NCBI GenBank assembly: GCA_015272325.1
Contig: JACYLU010000001.1
Span: 248,001-312,000, forward strand
Source: Synechococcales cyanobacterium C42_A2020_086
GTDB lineage: Bacteria > Cyanobacteriota > Cyanobacteriia > Elainellales > Elainellaceae
Length of the DNA: 64,000 nt
Direction of reading: 5' to 3'
Notes under the pieces: generated by a model
Databases searched by the model: none
What the model saw: the letters and a program-made list of their open reading frames with translations, nothing else
What the model was told of the DNA's origin: nothing
Shown here: in pieces, positions 17,843-27,095 of the stretch
How positions within the stretch are numbered: the stretch's first letter is position 1
How the letters are laid out: each line of letters opens with the position of its first letter
Position numbers and translations under genes: made by a program

Positions 17843-20092
17843 TTATAGAATAAGGGAGCATGGCTCAGCAATCCCATATCCTTGTGCATAATCAACCCCT
17901 AAATCCCTTAGTTTTTTCAAAATAGCTTCATTTTCAACAAATTCAGCAATAGTGCGAATGCCAATCACATGCCCTACGCGATTGATGCACTCCACCATGG
18001 CGCTATCAACGGGATCGACTACGATATCTTTGACAAAGTTGCCGTCAATTTTGAGATAGTCCACCGGCAAGGTTTTTAAGTAGGCAAAGGAACTCATGCC
18101 GCTGCCAAAGTCATCTAGGGCAAAGTAGCAGCCGATGTCCTTAAGTTCGCTAATCAGGCGGGCTGCTCGGGTCAGATTGGTAATCGCTGCCGTTTCGGTA
18201 ATTTCAAAGCAGATCGTATCTGGAGACACCTGATGCAGGAGCAGTTGCTCCTTCAAAAACGGTAGAAATTGCTCATCGTTGATGCTGGCTCCCGAGAGAT
18301 TGATCGTATAAAGTATTTGCTCTGCTTGATGCGTTGGCATTCCTTGAACTCGCCGTTGGCGACTAGCAAAAAACGTGCGAATCACCCAGCGATCGATGGC
18401 AGGCATCAACCCATAGCGCTCGGCTGCCGGAATAAACGCCATTGGGGGCACTAGCTCCCCTTCCTCGGAAATCATCCGCAGTAAGATCTCGGAGTGCTCT
18501 GCTCCCGAGGTCAATGCAGGGGTAATGGGCACAATCGCCTGGTGATATAGGCAGAGTCGGTTTTCCTCCAGAGCCTTGAGAATCCGAGTGACCCACTGGC
18601 GTTCGCTGCGCTGCTGAGCTAGCTCGCGGTCATCTACCTGATAAACATGAATCCGATTGCGCCCGCTGTCTTTAGCGGCGTAGCACGCGGCATCAGCTGC
18701 ACTCAACAAGCTGTTGAGATCGCCACTAGTCGCGTCGATTGACACCAACCCGATGCTTGCCCCAATGGAAAACGTTTTGTCTTGCCAGACGAAGCGAAAA
18801 TCTTGAATCACCTCGCGGATATTGTTGCCAATTTGTTTGGCAGCTTCAACCGGACATTGATGCAAAATCACCCCAAATTCATCGCCTCCTAAACGCGCCA
18901 GCACATCCGTTGAGCGAATCAGCTTTTGCAGCAGTGTCGCCAACTGGCGCAGGAGTTCATCTCCGGCCATATGGCCACAGGTATCGTTCACTACCTTGAA
19001 CTGGTCCAAGTCCAGATAGCAGAGTATATGCTGCTGATCTTTCTCTTGAGCACTGGCGATCGCTTCGGCGAGCTGTTGTTCAAACCCGCGCCGATTCACC
19101 AACCCGGTCAAGGGGTCATGGCTCGCCTGCCATAACAGTTTGCGGGCTAAATAGTGGTGTTGCGTGACGTCGCGAAACACAATGACGGTGCCAATAATTG
19201 CCTTGTCGCGGTCCCGAATCGGGGCGGCCGAGCTGTCGATGGCGTACTCGGTTCCGTCGCGAGCCACCAGCAGCGTAGGATGGGCTAGGCCGACCTCGCG
19301 TCCCGAATGTTTTACCTGCTCCACCAAGTTATCTGCCGGCAGCCGCGAGGCTTGGTGGAGCGTGTTAAAGACTTCCGGCAAGGGCAACCGTTTCACCTGA
19401 TCAATGCGCCAACCCGTGAGCTGCTCTGCCATTGGGTTCATATATTCAATCCGCCCCTCGGCATCGGTGGTAATCACGGCATCGCCAATCGATTCTAGCG
19501 TCACCTGAGCCAACTCTTTTTCCTGAAACAGCGCCTGCTCCATCTGCTTGCGCTCGGTGATGTCTTGCCAGGAACCAATGATTTCAACCACATTGCCGGT
19601 TTCATCATGGATCAGCCGTCGCTGGTCTTGAATCCACCGATACCCTCCGTTTTGGTGACGAAAGCGATATTCAAACACCCGCTGCCCTTGTTCTGCCAGA
19701 TGCGACAGCTCTGCAAAGACATGGGACACATCATCAGGATGAATACAGCGTCTCCAAAACCAGGAATTCTCCAGAAAATGCTGTGGCTCATAGCCCAGCT
19801 GATGAATGCTCTCGCTGACAAAGGTGATTCCGTAATCGCCGGTTGGCTGGCTGCTATAAATCACAATAGGGCTAGAGGCTAGCAATCGCCGTAGCCGCCG
19901 CTTCGTTTCCAGCAGGATATGTTCAGCCCGTAGCCGTCGGCTAATTTGTTGCTTGAGTTCAGCATTTTCTCGCACCAGCTCCACAAACCGTTCATCCACC
20001 GAGGCGCTTGAGTCATTCGTAATAAAAAAATGATTACTAAACCACTCTGTACTCTCGTGGGCTTGGGCTGTCATGGCTCGTGTTGAAGGCAA
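17843..20092 (-). CDS. PAS-PAS-GGDEF-EAL cyclic-di-GMP enzyme
   Basis: A 749-residue bifunctional-looking c-di-GMP protein. Residues about 40-60 form a helix, then PAS 1 (about 65-185, with its PAC end GSWQDITERK), PAS 2 (about 190-312, VIVFRDVT), GGDEF (315-485) and EAL (500-745). The cyclase site is intact (G-G-D-E-F, 402-406), with an RxxD inhibitory site at 393-396. The EAL site reads E-I-L (535-537), and the later metal-binding residues (D-D-F-G-S-G, L-K-I-D-G, Y-A-Q-G-Y) are present, so phosphodiesterase activity is also plausible. No membrane helix. The response regulator gene follows 51 bp downstream. Confidence 0.93.
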   Translation of the reverse strand: MPSTRAMTAQAHESTEWFSNHFFITNDSSASVDERFVELVRENAELKQQISRRLRAEHILLETKRRLRRLLASSPIVIYSSQPTGDYGITFVSESIHQLGYEPQHFLENSWFWRRCIHPDDVSHVFAELSHLAEQGQRVFEYRFRHQNGGYRWIQDQRRLIHDETGNVVEIIGSWQDITERKQMEQALFQEKELAQVTLESIGDAVITTDAEGRIEYMNPMAEQLTGWRIDQVKRLPLPEVFNTLHQASRLPADNLVEQVKHSGREVGLAHPTLLVARDGTEYAIDSSAAPIRDRDKAIIGTVIVFRDVTQHHYLARKLLWQASHDPLTGLVNRRGFEQQLAEAIASAQEKDQQHILCYLDLDQFKVVNDTCGHMAGDELLRQLATLLQKLIRSTDVLARLGGDEFGVILHQCPVEAAKQIGNNIREVIQDFRFVWQDKTFSIGASIGLVSIDATSGDLNSLLSAADAACYAAKDSGRNRIHVYQVDDRELAQQRSERQWVTRILKALEENRLCLYHQAIVPITPALTSGAEHSEILLRMISEEGELVPPMAFIPAAERYGLMPAIDRWVIRTFFASRQRRVQGMPTHQAEQILYTINLSGASINDEQFLPFLKEQLLLHQVSPDTICFEITETAAITNLTRAARLISELKDIGCYFALDDFGSGMSSFAYLKTLPVDYLKIDGNFVKDIVVDPVDSAMVECINRVGHVIGIRTIAEFVENEAILKKLRDLGVDYAQGYGIAEPCSLIL

Positions 20093-20179
20093 GGATGGAA
20101 CAAAATCGGCAGTAAAGGCCGAAGTCCAAGGTTGATCAAGATTGTAGCGCCAGAGATTTTATTTTCTTAGAGAAACTGG

Positions 20180-20578
20180 CTAAGGCTGACGATGGTGAGG
20201 CTCAACAGCGGGCATCTTAGCATCTAGTTGATCGTCGCTCTGGTTCACTTTTGGAATGTCTGTCTGTTGGCGAATAGCTTGCCCAAACCCCAGCACCACT
20301 AGGATGTTTGCCAGCGTCAGAAAAAACTCAGCGCTTCCGTGGAGCACATCGACATTGGCTAAGGACTGACCATAAACCGCCTCGGCATAAATGCCCGCCG
20401 GAATGGTGACACCTACAAACACCAGCGTCATGTAAAACCCAATCAGCGCCAGACGAGGCGTTTGCTGAGAGCGGCTGAGAAACCAGAGAAACCCTAGATA
20501 GGGGAACAAGGACAGGGCAAACAAGCTTTCTTTCGACACCGGCAGAAGGACTAGAAACATCGGAGAAGAGATCATCAC
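20180..20578 (-). CDS. DUF3593 membrane protein
   Basis: A 132-residue protein with three hydrophobic segments. The start (SKESLFALSLFPYLGFLWFL) is the family signature of DUF3593, found in cyanobacteria and plastid-bearing eukaryotes. The C-terminal 30 residues are hydrophilic. Its upstream neighbour on the same strand is the DUF2499 gene, a pairing widespread in cyanobacteria, which suggests a joint membrane function, possibly related to photosynthetic membranes. Function unknown. Confidence 0.85.
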   Translation of the reverse strand: MMISSPMFLVLLPVSKESLFALSLFPYLGFLWFLSRSQQTPRLALIGFYMTLVFVGVTIPAGIYAEAVYGQSLANVDVLHGSAEFFLTLANILVVLGFGQAIRQQTDIPKVNQSDDQLDAKMPAVEPHHRQP

Positions 20579-20676
20579 GTCAAGCGGACTGTACCGGCAA
20601 TTCGTTGGGCTGAGTCACCTCTCAAGGAGAATTGGCCAGACGCAGGCCTGAAACCGGCAGCAACTCAGGGTTTGTC

Positions 20677-20700
20677 GGTCAATTTGTTGGTCAATTTGTC
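20677..20700. repeat. 12-bp tandem duplication across a stop codon
   Basis: Units ggtcaatttgtt and ggtcaatttgtc lie head to tail; the second spans the stop codon of the DUF2499 gene. Confidence 0.85.
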
Positions 20701-21035
20701 AATTCATCTGTCCTTTCGCTGGCTTGGGCAACGGCAGCCTGCAGACGAGCGGTTCGCCAAATCCACCATCCGGCCCCACAGAGAGCGATATTTCCTACCA
20801 GGGTCATAGCAGCCTGAAGCGTGACGAGCCACTCCAAGCGAGGCGTATTGTCAAAGAAATGCCAGGTGCAGGCACACATGGCGCTAATCAAGGCGGGTAA
20901 CATCGCCACCGAGAGGGCGCGCCAAGCCCGATTGCCGCTGACTTCAGCGTAGGTCCAAATCAGCCAAATAGCTGCTATCCACTCGATTACGCTGGAGATG
21001 TGAATCACCCAGGTTGGAATTGAAAGTGCATGCAT
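20691..21035 (-). CDS. DUF2499 (Ycf49-like) membrane protein
   Basis: A 114-residue protein from ATG 21035 (MHALSIPTWVIHISSVIEW); the frame is open to 21173 but the family begins at this Met. Three membrane segments are visible, with CACTWHFFDN between the second and third. DUF2499 corresponds to the plastid Ycf49 family. The DUF3593 gene lies 112 bp downstream on the same strand. A 12-bp tandem duplication (20677-20700) runs across the stop codon. Function unknown. Confidence 0.85.
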   Translation of the reverse strand: MHALSIPTWVIHISSVIEWIAAIWLIWTYAEVSGNRAWRALSVAMLPALISAMCACTWHFFDNTPRLEWLVTLQAAMTLVGNIALCGAGWWIWRTARLQAAVAQASERTDELTN

Positions 21036-21433
21036 GATAAAGCCAAGGTTAATCGACAGGGTCAGAGGGTGAGTCCGGTGAGTGCAAAGTTTGGGTCTAG
21101 ACTTTACGCCTACATGATGAGAGCCGTATAAACGCCGAGCTGCGGATTGCCATCGCCGAAGGAACGGCAGCACCGACCACTGGCAGATGTTCTGGCGTTC
21201 TATCTCTATCGTCCCATCTTCTCAGTCCAAAGCAGCCGCAAGGGCAGCTCATAATTTCTGTGTAAAGCCAAGCTTCACTTCCGGACATACGCCTCCAAGC
21301 CCGATTAATTGAAGTGAAGCCCTTTTAATTTACCCTTGCTCATTTGACCCATGCCCCCTTGCCTTGACTCCTGCGGTCCTATGCCGCTTCGGTTGTTCTT
21401 GCTTTCGGGTTTGCTTGGGTCATTTGAAGACGT
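21036..21433. other. Intergenic region (398 bp)
   Basis: Divergent space between the DUF2499 gene and the IS630-type remnant. No gene, hairpin or inverted repeat marking an insertion-sequence end was recognised. Confidence 0.5.
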
Positions 21434-21892
21434 TTGAATTACGCTATGCCCTCACGAGTGCGTTTGAAACCTCACCTGTCGTTTGACGATCTGAAAACCT
21501 GCTACCGGCAAGCCAAGGATACAGTCGAAGCTCGGCGTTGGCACCTGCTGCTGCTGGTTGCTCAAGATTGGACCGTCAAGCAGGCTGCTGAGCTAGTCGG
21601 TCTCAATTATGACTACGCCAAAACCATCATTCGTCGCTACAACGGCGAAGGGCCCGATTCGGTGCGCAATCGCGGCAAAGAGCGCCAGCCCCCGCCGGTG
21701 CGATCGCTGCTGACCCTGGAGCAACAGCAAGAATTGCGGCAGGCCTTGCAGGAACGCCCACCTGATGGCGGCACGTGGTCCGGGCCTAAAGTAGCTCGCT
21801 GGATTGCTGAGAAAACCGGGCGCGACTGGATTTGGCCGCAACGCGGCTGGGAATATCTGCAGCGCTTTGGTGGCACCAAACGCTCGTCCTGA
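21434..21892 (+). pseudogene. IS630-type transposase N-terminal remnant (winged HTH)
   Basis: A 152-residue frame with two helix-turn-helix units: residues 20-75 (WTVKQAAELVGLNYDYAKTIIRRYN) and the HTH_33-like region at 100-145 (GTWSGPKVARWIAEKTG, WPQRGWEYLQRFG). This is the DNA-binding front of IS630/Tc1-family transposases. The DDE catalytic half that should follow is absent in any frame of the next 350 bp, and the frame stops just after the second HTH. It is therefore a truncated element, though a domesticated DNA-binding protein cannot be excluded. The upstream gtttgaattacgctATG context shows no strong ribosome site. Confidence 0.7.
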
Positions 21893-22023
21893 CGAGGAGG
21901 GAGCAGCAACCGCGAGGGTCGGTACAAGTCCCCGGAAGTCAATCTTAGGGTGTTTTCGTAATCATCTTGATAGGGCGTTGAGAACGGCCGAGAGTCCAAT
22001 GGCGTCCTGAAAGGCGGGAACCC

Positions 22024-22047
22024 CAGCCTCCTGACCAGCCTCCTGAT
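22024..22047. repeat. 12-bp tandem duplication
   Basis: Units cagcctcctgac and cagcctcctgat lie head to tail. Confidence 0.85.
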
Positions 22048-22171
22048 CGGAAGCATGCAGCAGATGGAAGGTAAAAGCCATGATGAAGGCGAAGAGGTGA
22101 CTTAGCCTGCTCTCCGGTTGACTCCCGATCAGACTGATGTAGCACATCCGTTGGGTGTCGAGGTTTACCCT

Positions 22172-22210
22172 ATGATGTCTGAATGTAAATAATGATGTCT
22201 GAATGCAAGA
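22172..22210. repeat. 20-bp tandem duplication upstream of csaB
   Basis: Units begin atgatgtctgaatg and repeat at a 20-bp period, ending 33 bp before the csaB start codon, so they may lie in its promoter. Confidence 0.85.
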
Positions 22211-22243
22211 AGCGCGTCAGGCAATCCCCTAGGACAGCATAGG

Positions 22244-23287
22244 ATGACAATGCGAGCAGTATTGTGTGGCTACTACGGCAAGGGCAATGGCGGCGATGAA
22301 GCGCTCTTAGCCTCACTACTCCAAATGCTGCCTTCCTCAGTGGAACCACTCGTGCTGTCGGGCAATCCAGATGAAACCTGCCGTCGCTACGGTGTTGCCG
22401 CTTGCGATCGGATGTCTGCTTTTGCCGTATTGCAGGCACTGCGCCGCTCTGATGCTTTGCTTTGGGGCGGTGGCAGCCTGATGCAGGACACGACGAGTGC
22501 CCTTAGCCCGTGGTACTATAGCGGGTTGATGGGCTTGGCTCAGCAGCTTGGACTGAAAACGATCGCCTGGGCCCAGGGCATTGGTCCTCTAAAACGAGCA
22601 ATGACCCGACAACTCGCGCGACGGGTCTTTAGCCGCTGCACCGCGGTTAGTGTGCGCGATGTGGGTTCAGCGCAGATCCTCAGCAAGTGGCATATTCCTT
22701 TTACATTGGCTCCCGATCCGGTTTGGGCACTGCAGCCTCGACCCGTCCCTGGACTATGGAACCTGCCCGCACCTCGGGTTGCGGTTGCCCTTCGCTCCCA
22801 TCCTCAGTTAACTCCCGAGCGGCTGTATAGCCTAACAACTGCTCTGGTCGATTTTCAAAAAGCAACCCAAACCTTTATTTTGTTGATCCCGTTTCAACCG
22901 GTTCAGGATCAAGAGATTGCCGAATCGATTCATGCCCGGATGCCGCAGGTTAGCCAGGTGCTGCTCCTGCCAGATCCCCAGCAGTTGCGAGGAGTTTTTC
23001 AGGGCGTTGAACTCACCATCGCTATGCGCTTCCATGCCTTGATCATGGCAGCCGCAGCAGAATGTCGCTGCTTTGCAATCAGTTACGATCCCAAGGTGAG
23101 CCAGTTAATGCACGACCTAGAGCTGCCAGGTTTATCGCTCGAGCAGATCCCCGTACAGCCGGCATTACTCTGCCAGTCGTGGCTAGAACTGTATGCCAAT
23201 GGAGATCCCCTGAGCGGCAGTCGCATCCAGTCCCTCATCGATCGCGCGTTGCTGCACCAAGATTTCCTCGCTCGGGTTTTACGATGA
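22244..23287 (+). CDS. csaB: Polysaccharide pyruvyl transferase CsaB
   Basis: Adds a ketal-linked pyruvate to a cell-wall-associated polysaccharide, the modification that anchors SLH-domain surface proteins. The 347-residue protein shows the family start LCGYYGKGNGGDEALL, the LLWGGGSLMQD and AWAQGIGPL segments, and the late VELTIAMRFHALIMAAA block. ATG 22244 is preceded by AGG. It is a single gene; the coiled-coil gene follows 259 bp downstream. Confidence 0.93.
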   Translation: MTMRAVLCGYYGKGNGGDEALLASLLQMLPSSVEPLVLSGNPDETCRRYGVAACDRMSAFAVLQALRRSDALLWGGGSLMQDTTSALSPWYYSGLMGLAQQLGLKTIAWAQGIGPLKRAMTRQLARRVFSRCTAVSVRDVGSAQILSKWHIPFTLAPDPVWALQPRPVPGLWNLPAPRVAVALRSHPQLTPERLYSLTTALVDFQKATQTFILLIPFQPVQDQEIAESIHARMPQVSQVLLLPDPQQLRGVFQGVELTIAMRFHALIMAAAAECRCFAISYDPKVSQLMHDLELPGLSLEQIPVQPALLCQSWLELYANGDPLSGSRIQSLIDRALLHQDFLARVLR

Positions 23288-23546
23288 AGCACGTTTTAGA
23301 CAAGAAACTTAAACGTCTGTCAGCCAAAAAGCAGGAATCAGGGGTTGCCATTCTGAATTTCTGTGTTACCAAAGGAGGAAGTTTCAATCTCGTTCGGATC
23401 TTGGAGGCAATGGCGTTGATTTGCGTCCGATTTAATTAACATTGCAATTAACCGCCGCTTGCAGATCCGACTTGAGACATTGGTGGTATCATCTCAGCAA
23501 TTATTGTGGTGCGTTCTACTGAAGTTGGGTTGCATGGGATCCAACG

Positions 23547-25700
23547 ATGAGTCCGCCCGCTGATCCGTCTGCACCTTCTGACGCTAGAGCATTTCAGCGT
23601 TTCCAGTTACAGCTACCAGTGACAGCTATGAGTGAAGCCAACACCCCGTTCAATCGCCCAGAGTCCTCTGAATTCCTGGATGCTTCCGAGGAGCAGATAT
23701 TGCCCAATCGCAACGGGGAGACCTCTACAGGCGATGCTCTAGCCCAGCCCTGCCGTCCCCATCTAGCTGACCCCTGGCAAGACGATCCGTCCGAGACGTC
23801 AGTTTTTGATCTAGACAGCATCTTTGACGCCAGCGCACTAGACGGTGTGGCCTTTGAAGATGACTCACCGGATATGCCTCAATCCCTGCTGGGTAATGAC
23901 TCTGAAGCAGCAGCTGAAACGGCTGACCTAGCCAACCATCTGCCCGCAGAAGGGGTTGCAGATGCATTGGCAACTCCGGTTTTGGCTGAGCACGGCTCCG
24001 CTGAAACATTGGCTGCCACCATGACCGCCGAAGCCGATGTCTCGCTGTCCGCTTGGTCCGATGAGATCAATCCCACTGCTCCTCCCAACTTGGCAGACCT
24101 AATTAACCTGATTCAAGAGCTAAATCAGTGCAACGGCATTTTGATGGATCGGGTCTCGCAACTCGAAGAAGCGCTAGAAAGCAGTCAGAATGCTCTCCAG
24201 GCCGAGGTTGGGCGGTCGCATGAGCCTACAATTTTGCATAGCCCCAATGACTGGGTAGCCCTGCAGGAGCAGATTACCAACTTGTTTAATCAGCTCGAGT
24301 TTGCTCACCAAACCAACCAGCGGCAACAAATCCTGATTGAAACCCTAACCGAGCAACTGGAAAGTAGCCAGGAGCGCGTTGCCGAATTGGAACGGGAGGC
24401 AGCTCTGCTTCAACAGCGCTATAGCGAGCAAGCCCAGCTATTTGCCAAATCGGAAACTGCCTGTCGCGACCTGCAAGCCCGCTTGCAACGGCAGCAACGC
24501 TACACTCTTCAGTTCAAAGCGGCCCTGGAAAAATGCCTAGAAGTTCCCACTCCCAACTATGAAATGGGGGTAGACAGCCCGGCGGCTCCGCTCACGGTAG
24601 ACCCCTTCCTGCCCAAGGCCCAGCAGATCCAGCCATGGTCTGCCGATGCCCAGCTCTTGGCGACCAAAGCAGCCTGGATGAAGCTACAGGCCCTGAGTTT
24701 AGAGGCGGTACCCGAAACCAATTTTTCTACGGCATCGGTCGATACAGATGAGACAACGGCTGTTGCAGCCAAATCTGCGACAAGCCCAACTCCCCACAAT
24801 GCGACTCCACGAACCACATCTCATCTGAAGCTGCCCTCCTTTGGACTTCCTCTGCTGCAGGTCTCAGGTCTAGAGGAAGCAACCGATCAGTTGGCTGCTG
24901 AGATCCCTCCTGCACAGACGTCAGAGATAGGCAGCCAACCAGAGATCCCATCCGTTACTGATCCCGCTTTGAAGCAGCATATCGATGCTGCTGTGAAGCC
25001 TCTGGCTGAGATGTTGGCCGAGGCAATTTTGGCTGATCGCTTGACTGATGGTGCAACCGAGCCAGCCGTGGCTCCTGCAACAGAGACACCTTCGCCATTT
25101 GCGCAGTCGTTCTCAGATGCAGAGTCAGCTGAGGAAGCGATAGATGAACCCATGACTGCTGAGCAGCTTTTGGCTTCTACTATGGCTGATGCCGAAGATG
25201 CCCTATGGCAAGATTTGGCACGCTTAATCGATGTCTCCCCGGAAGATGTTGTGAGAGCTAGCCGGACCGGCGATTTTGCTGCCTTTGAATCTATGCCCTC
25301 TGAAGGGCCAGTGACTTCTGTTCCAGAGATCCAGATAGAGCCTCGGATAGAGCCAGAGAAACCAGTGCCCTCCTGGTCAGGGGTGCGTCCTTTTCAGGTG
25401 GATCGCTCAGCACCAAACATGGCCTCACTGCAGCCAACTGCTGAAGCGACCCATCCTCCAGCCGAGCAAGGTGACACCTCGACGATTTCGCTAATTCGCA
25501 AAGTAGCTAAGGCAGCCCAGCAGACTCCCTCGATGGAGATGGGCCAACCTACCTCGGCTCAAGAGTCTCAGGGGTTGATTCCAGCACTCGCTCATCAGGC
25601 AAGCTGGCCCTCTCCGATTGTGTATCCGCTCCGTCCTACGAAAAAGCGGCAGTCTCTGGCGATGGTCGATCTGCCCACTTTTCCCCGAGGACAGGCTTAG
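23547..25700 (+). CDS. Long coiled-coil cyanobacterial protein, function unknown
   Basis: A 717-residue acidic protein with no membrane segment. Residues 1-180 and 335-690 look disordered (rich in A, E, P, S, T). A central coiled coil spans about residues 184-335, starting DLINLIQELNQCNGIL and ending RQQRYTLQFKAALEKCLEV; this core is strongly patterned and probably the conserved part. The C-terminus ends in SPIVYPLRPTKKRQSLAMVDLPTF, a compact motif partly shared with the coiled-coil protein encoded at 55337-56764. The stop overlaps the stop of the convergent CAP gene by 4 bp. A scaffold or polarity role is plausible but unproven. Confidence 0.8.
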   Translation: MSPPADPSAPSDARAFQRFQLQLPVTAMSEANTPFNRPESSEFLDASEEQILPNRNGETSTGDALAQPCRPHLADPWQDDPSETSVFDLDSIFDASALDGVAFEDDSPDMPQSLLGNDSEAAAETADLANHLPAEGVADALATPVLAEHGSAETLAATMTAEADVSLSAWSDEINPTAPPNLADLINLIQELNQCNGILMDRVSQLEEALESSQNALQAEVGRSHEPTILHSPNDWVALQEQITNLFNQLEFAHQTNQRQQILIETLTEQLESSQERVAELEREAALLQQRYSEQAQLFAKSETACRDLQARLQRQQRYTLQFKAALEKCLEVPTPNYEMGVDSPAAPLTVDPFLPKAQQIQPWSADAQLLATKAAWMKLQALSLEAVPETNFSTASVDTDETTAVAAKSATSPTPHNATPRTTSHLKLPSFGLPLLQVSGLEEATDQLAAEIPPAQTSEIGSQPEIPSVTDPALKQHIDAAVKPLAEMLAEAILADRLTDGATEPAVAPATETPSPFAQSFSDAESAEEAIDEPMTAEQLLASTMADAEDALWQDLARLIDVSPEDVVRASRTGDFAAFESMPSEGPVTSVPEIQIEPRIEPEKPVPSWSGVRPFQVDRSAPNMASLQPTAEATHPPAEQGDTSTISLIRKVAKAAQQTPSMEMGQPTSAQESQGLIPALAHQASWPSPIVYPLRPTKKRQSLAMVDLPTFPRGQA

Positions 25701-26482
25701 GCAAGGGGAGCAGCGAAAGCCTGAGTCCAGTAGGACTGATAGGTTAAGTTGCCGGGATCATTTTCTAGGAAATAAAAGCCAACCCCGATCTCTTCCATTA
25801 AGGGATGCAGAATATTGCGCCGGTGATCCGGACTATTCATCCAGGCTTGCACTACCGTTTCAGGGGTGCTAAACCCGGCGGCAACATTCTCGCTGACGGC
25901 GAAATAGTTGTACCCTGTTGTCAAAACTCGCGAGGTTGCCGTTGAGCCATTGGAGCCAATGTGCCCAAAAAAATCATTGAGCGCCATGTCTTGGCTATGC
26001 CCCTGAGCGGCGATCGAGAGCCGCGGATTGAGCCGTAGAGGCCTCAGCCCGGCCTGAACCCGATGCTGGTTGGTCAGTGCGACAACCTGTTCCACAACAG
26101 AACTCCCAGATCGAGCCGTGGCTGTAGTAGCAGCGACAGCCGAATTGATGCCGAAGTTGAGTCGGTAGCGTGTTCTGCTTCCCTGCTGTTGCCGATACAC
26201 CCGAACATAGTACGTTCCTGGGTCAAGTGTGTAGCGAATCGATTCCCGCGACTGCTTCGCCCGAGTTGACCGACTTAGAGTCCGGCCCTGGCGATCAACC
26301 AACGCTAGGTCGGCGTTTGCTGTTAGTCCAGTCAAAGCCAGAGTAAAGCTACTACGCTGCCTCACTTGAATGCGGTAGTAGCGATCCGATTGAGTTGAAG
26401 CTAAAACTCCTCGTTGCACCCTTGTGCCATTTGTAAGATTCAGATTCCTAGCGGCTCTGAGGGAAATAGCTGATCGCTTCAT
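25697..26482 (-). CDS. CAP (SCP/PR1) domain protein with N-terminal PPC-like domain
   Basis: A 261-residue protein. Residues about 12-115 form a pre-peptidase-C-like beta domain (YYRIQVRQRSSFTLALTGL, then YTLDPGTYYVRVYRQ). Residues 130-258 are a CAP domain with the typical LTNQHRVQAGLRPLRLN, GHSQDMALNDFFGHIG and AWMNSPDHRRNILH blocks. No Sec signal peptide is present although such proteins act outside the cell, so export by another route (for example type I) is suspected. It overlaps the convergent coiled-coil gene by 4 bp at the stop codons. Confidence 0.88.
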   Translation of the reverse strand: MKRSAISLRAARNLNLTNGTRVQRGVLASTQSDRYYRIQVRQRSSFTLALTGLTANADLALVDRQGRTLSRSTRAKQSRESIRYTLDPGTYYVRVYRQQQGSRTRYRLNFGINSAVAATTATARSGSSVVEQVVALTNQHRVQAGLRPLRLNPRLSIAAQGHSQDMALNDFFGHIGSNGSTATSRVLTTGYNYFAVSENVAAGFSTPETVVQAWMNSPDHRRNILHPLMEEIGVGFYFLENDPGNLTYQSYWTQAFAAPLA

Positions 26483-26834
26483 AACACGTCCATGCTCCGT
26501 AAAAGGGCAGGGCTAGTGTTGTCTGTCGCGATCGGGTAACCGTCAGTAGATATGTCTAAAATTAGACATATAATTCATAAAATCAGTAATAGTTCTGAAT
26601 CAATTTATCCAGATAGTCTTCTGCAAATTCTGTAAGTAACCTAACTTTAATTTGCGATTGAAATGCCTCTGATAAGGTATTTGACTGCCATGGATCAATG
26701 CAACATGCCAGGAATAAATCTTAAATATTTCTGTTATTTTTGGGAGCTGCTATTAATCCTTTAATGGAAATATTTTTTACTCTATATACTTAGAAGCTGA
26801 GATTGACCACTCTCGTCGGGCAACCTGGACTGTC

Positions 26835-26969
26835 CTATGGATCACGGTGTTCGCAGGAGCGGCAGAAAGTAAACCATTGCCAATCAGACCGCCATTCCAT
26901 CAAATCTTTATCCACCCATCGATAGCCATGAGAGGGACACAATGCAACGACGTCTCTTTGAAGAAGCAC
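26835..26969 (-). CDS. Tiny Trp/Cys-rich ORF, possible zinc-ribbon peptide
   Basis: A 44-codon frame from GTG 26969 to TAG 26835 encoding a peptide with C-P-S-H-G near residue 11 and C-R-S-C-E-H near the end, joined by five Trp residues (including W-R-S-D-W-Q-W). The C-x2-H plus C-x2-C-x-H layout suggests a small metal-binding fold, and such composition is unlikely in random DNA. No ATG is available and the ribosome site is poor, so the start is uncertain. It lies downstream of the ELWxxDGT gene on the same strand. I do not recognise a named family. Confidence 0.4.
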   Translation of the reverse strand: MLLQRDVVALCPSHGYRWVDKDLMEWRSDWQWFTFCRSCEHRDP

Positions 26970-27055
26970 GAGCAGATCGAGACAACGGCTAAGCTAGCCG
27001 AGTTTAGGTAAAACAAATCGCCCCCTGAAGTCAAGAGGCGATCGCATCCTATTCG

Positions 27056-27095
27056 AGATAAAGGTTAAGTTTGCCAGATAAAGGCTAAGTTTGCC
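27056..27095. repeat. 20-bp tandem duplication
   Basis: Units agataaaggttaagtttgcc and agataaaggctaagtttgcc lie head to tail with one mismatch, just downstream of the ELWxxDGT gene. Confidence 0.9.

Larger units (their letters stand above)
21893..22243. other. Intergenic region with two tandem duplications
   Basis: 351 bp between the transposase remnant and csaB. It carries a 12-bp duplication (22024-22047) and a 20-bp duplication (22172-22210). No remaining transposase DDE sequence was recognised. Confidence 0.6.
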
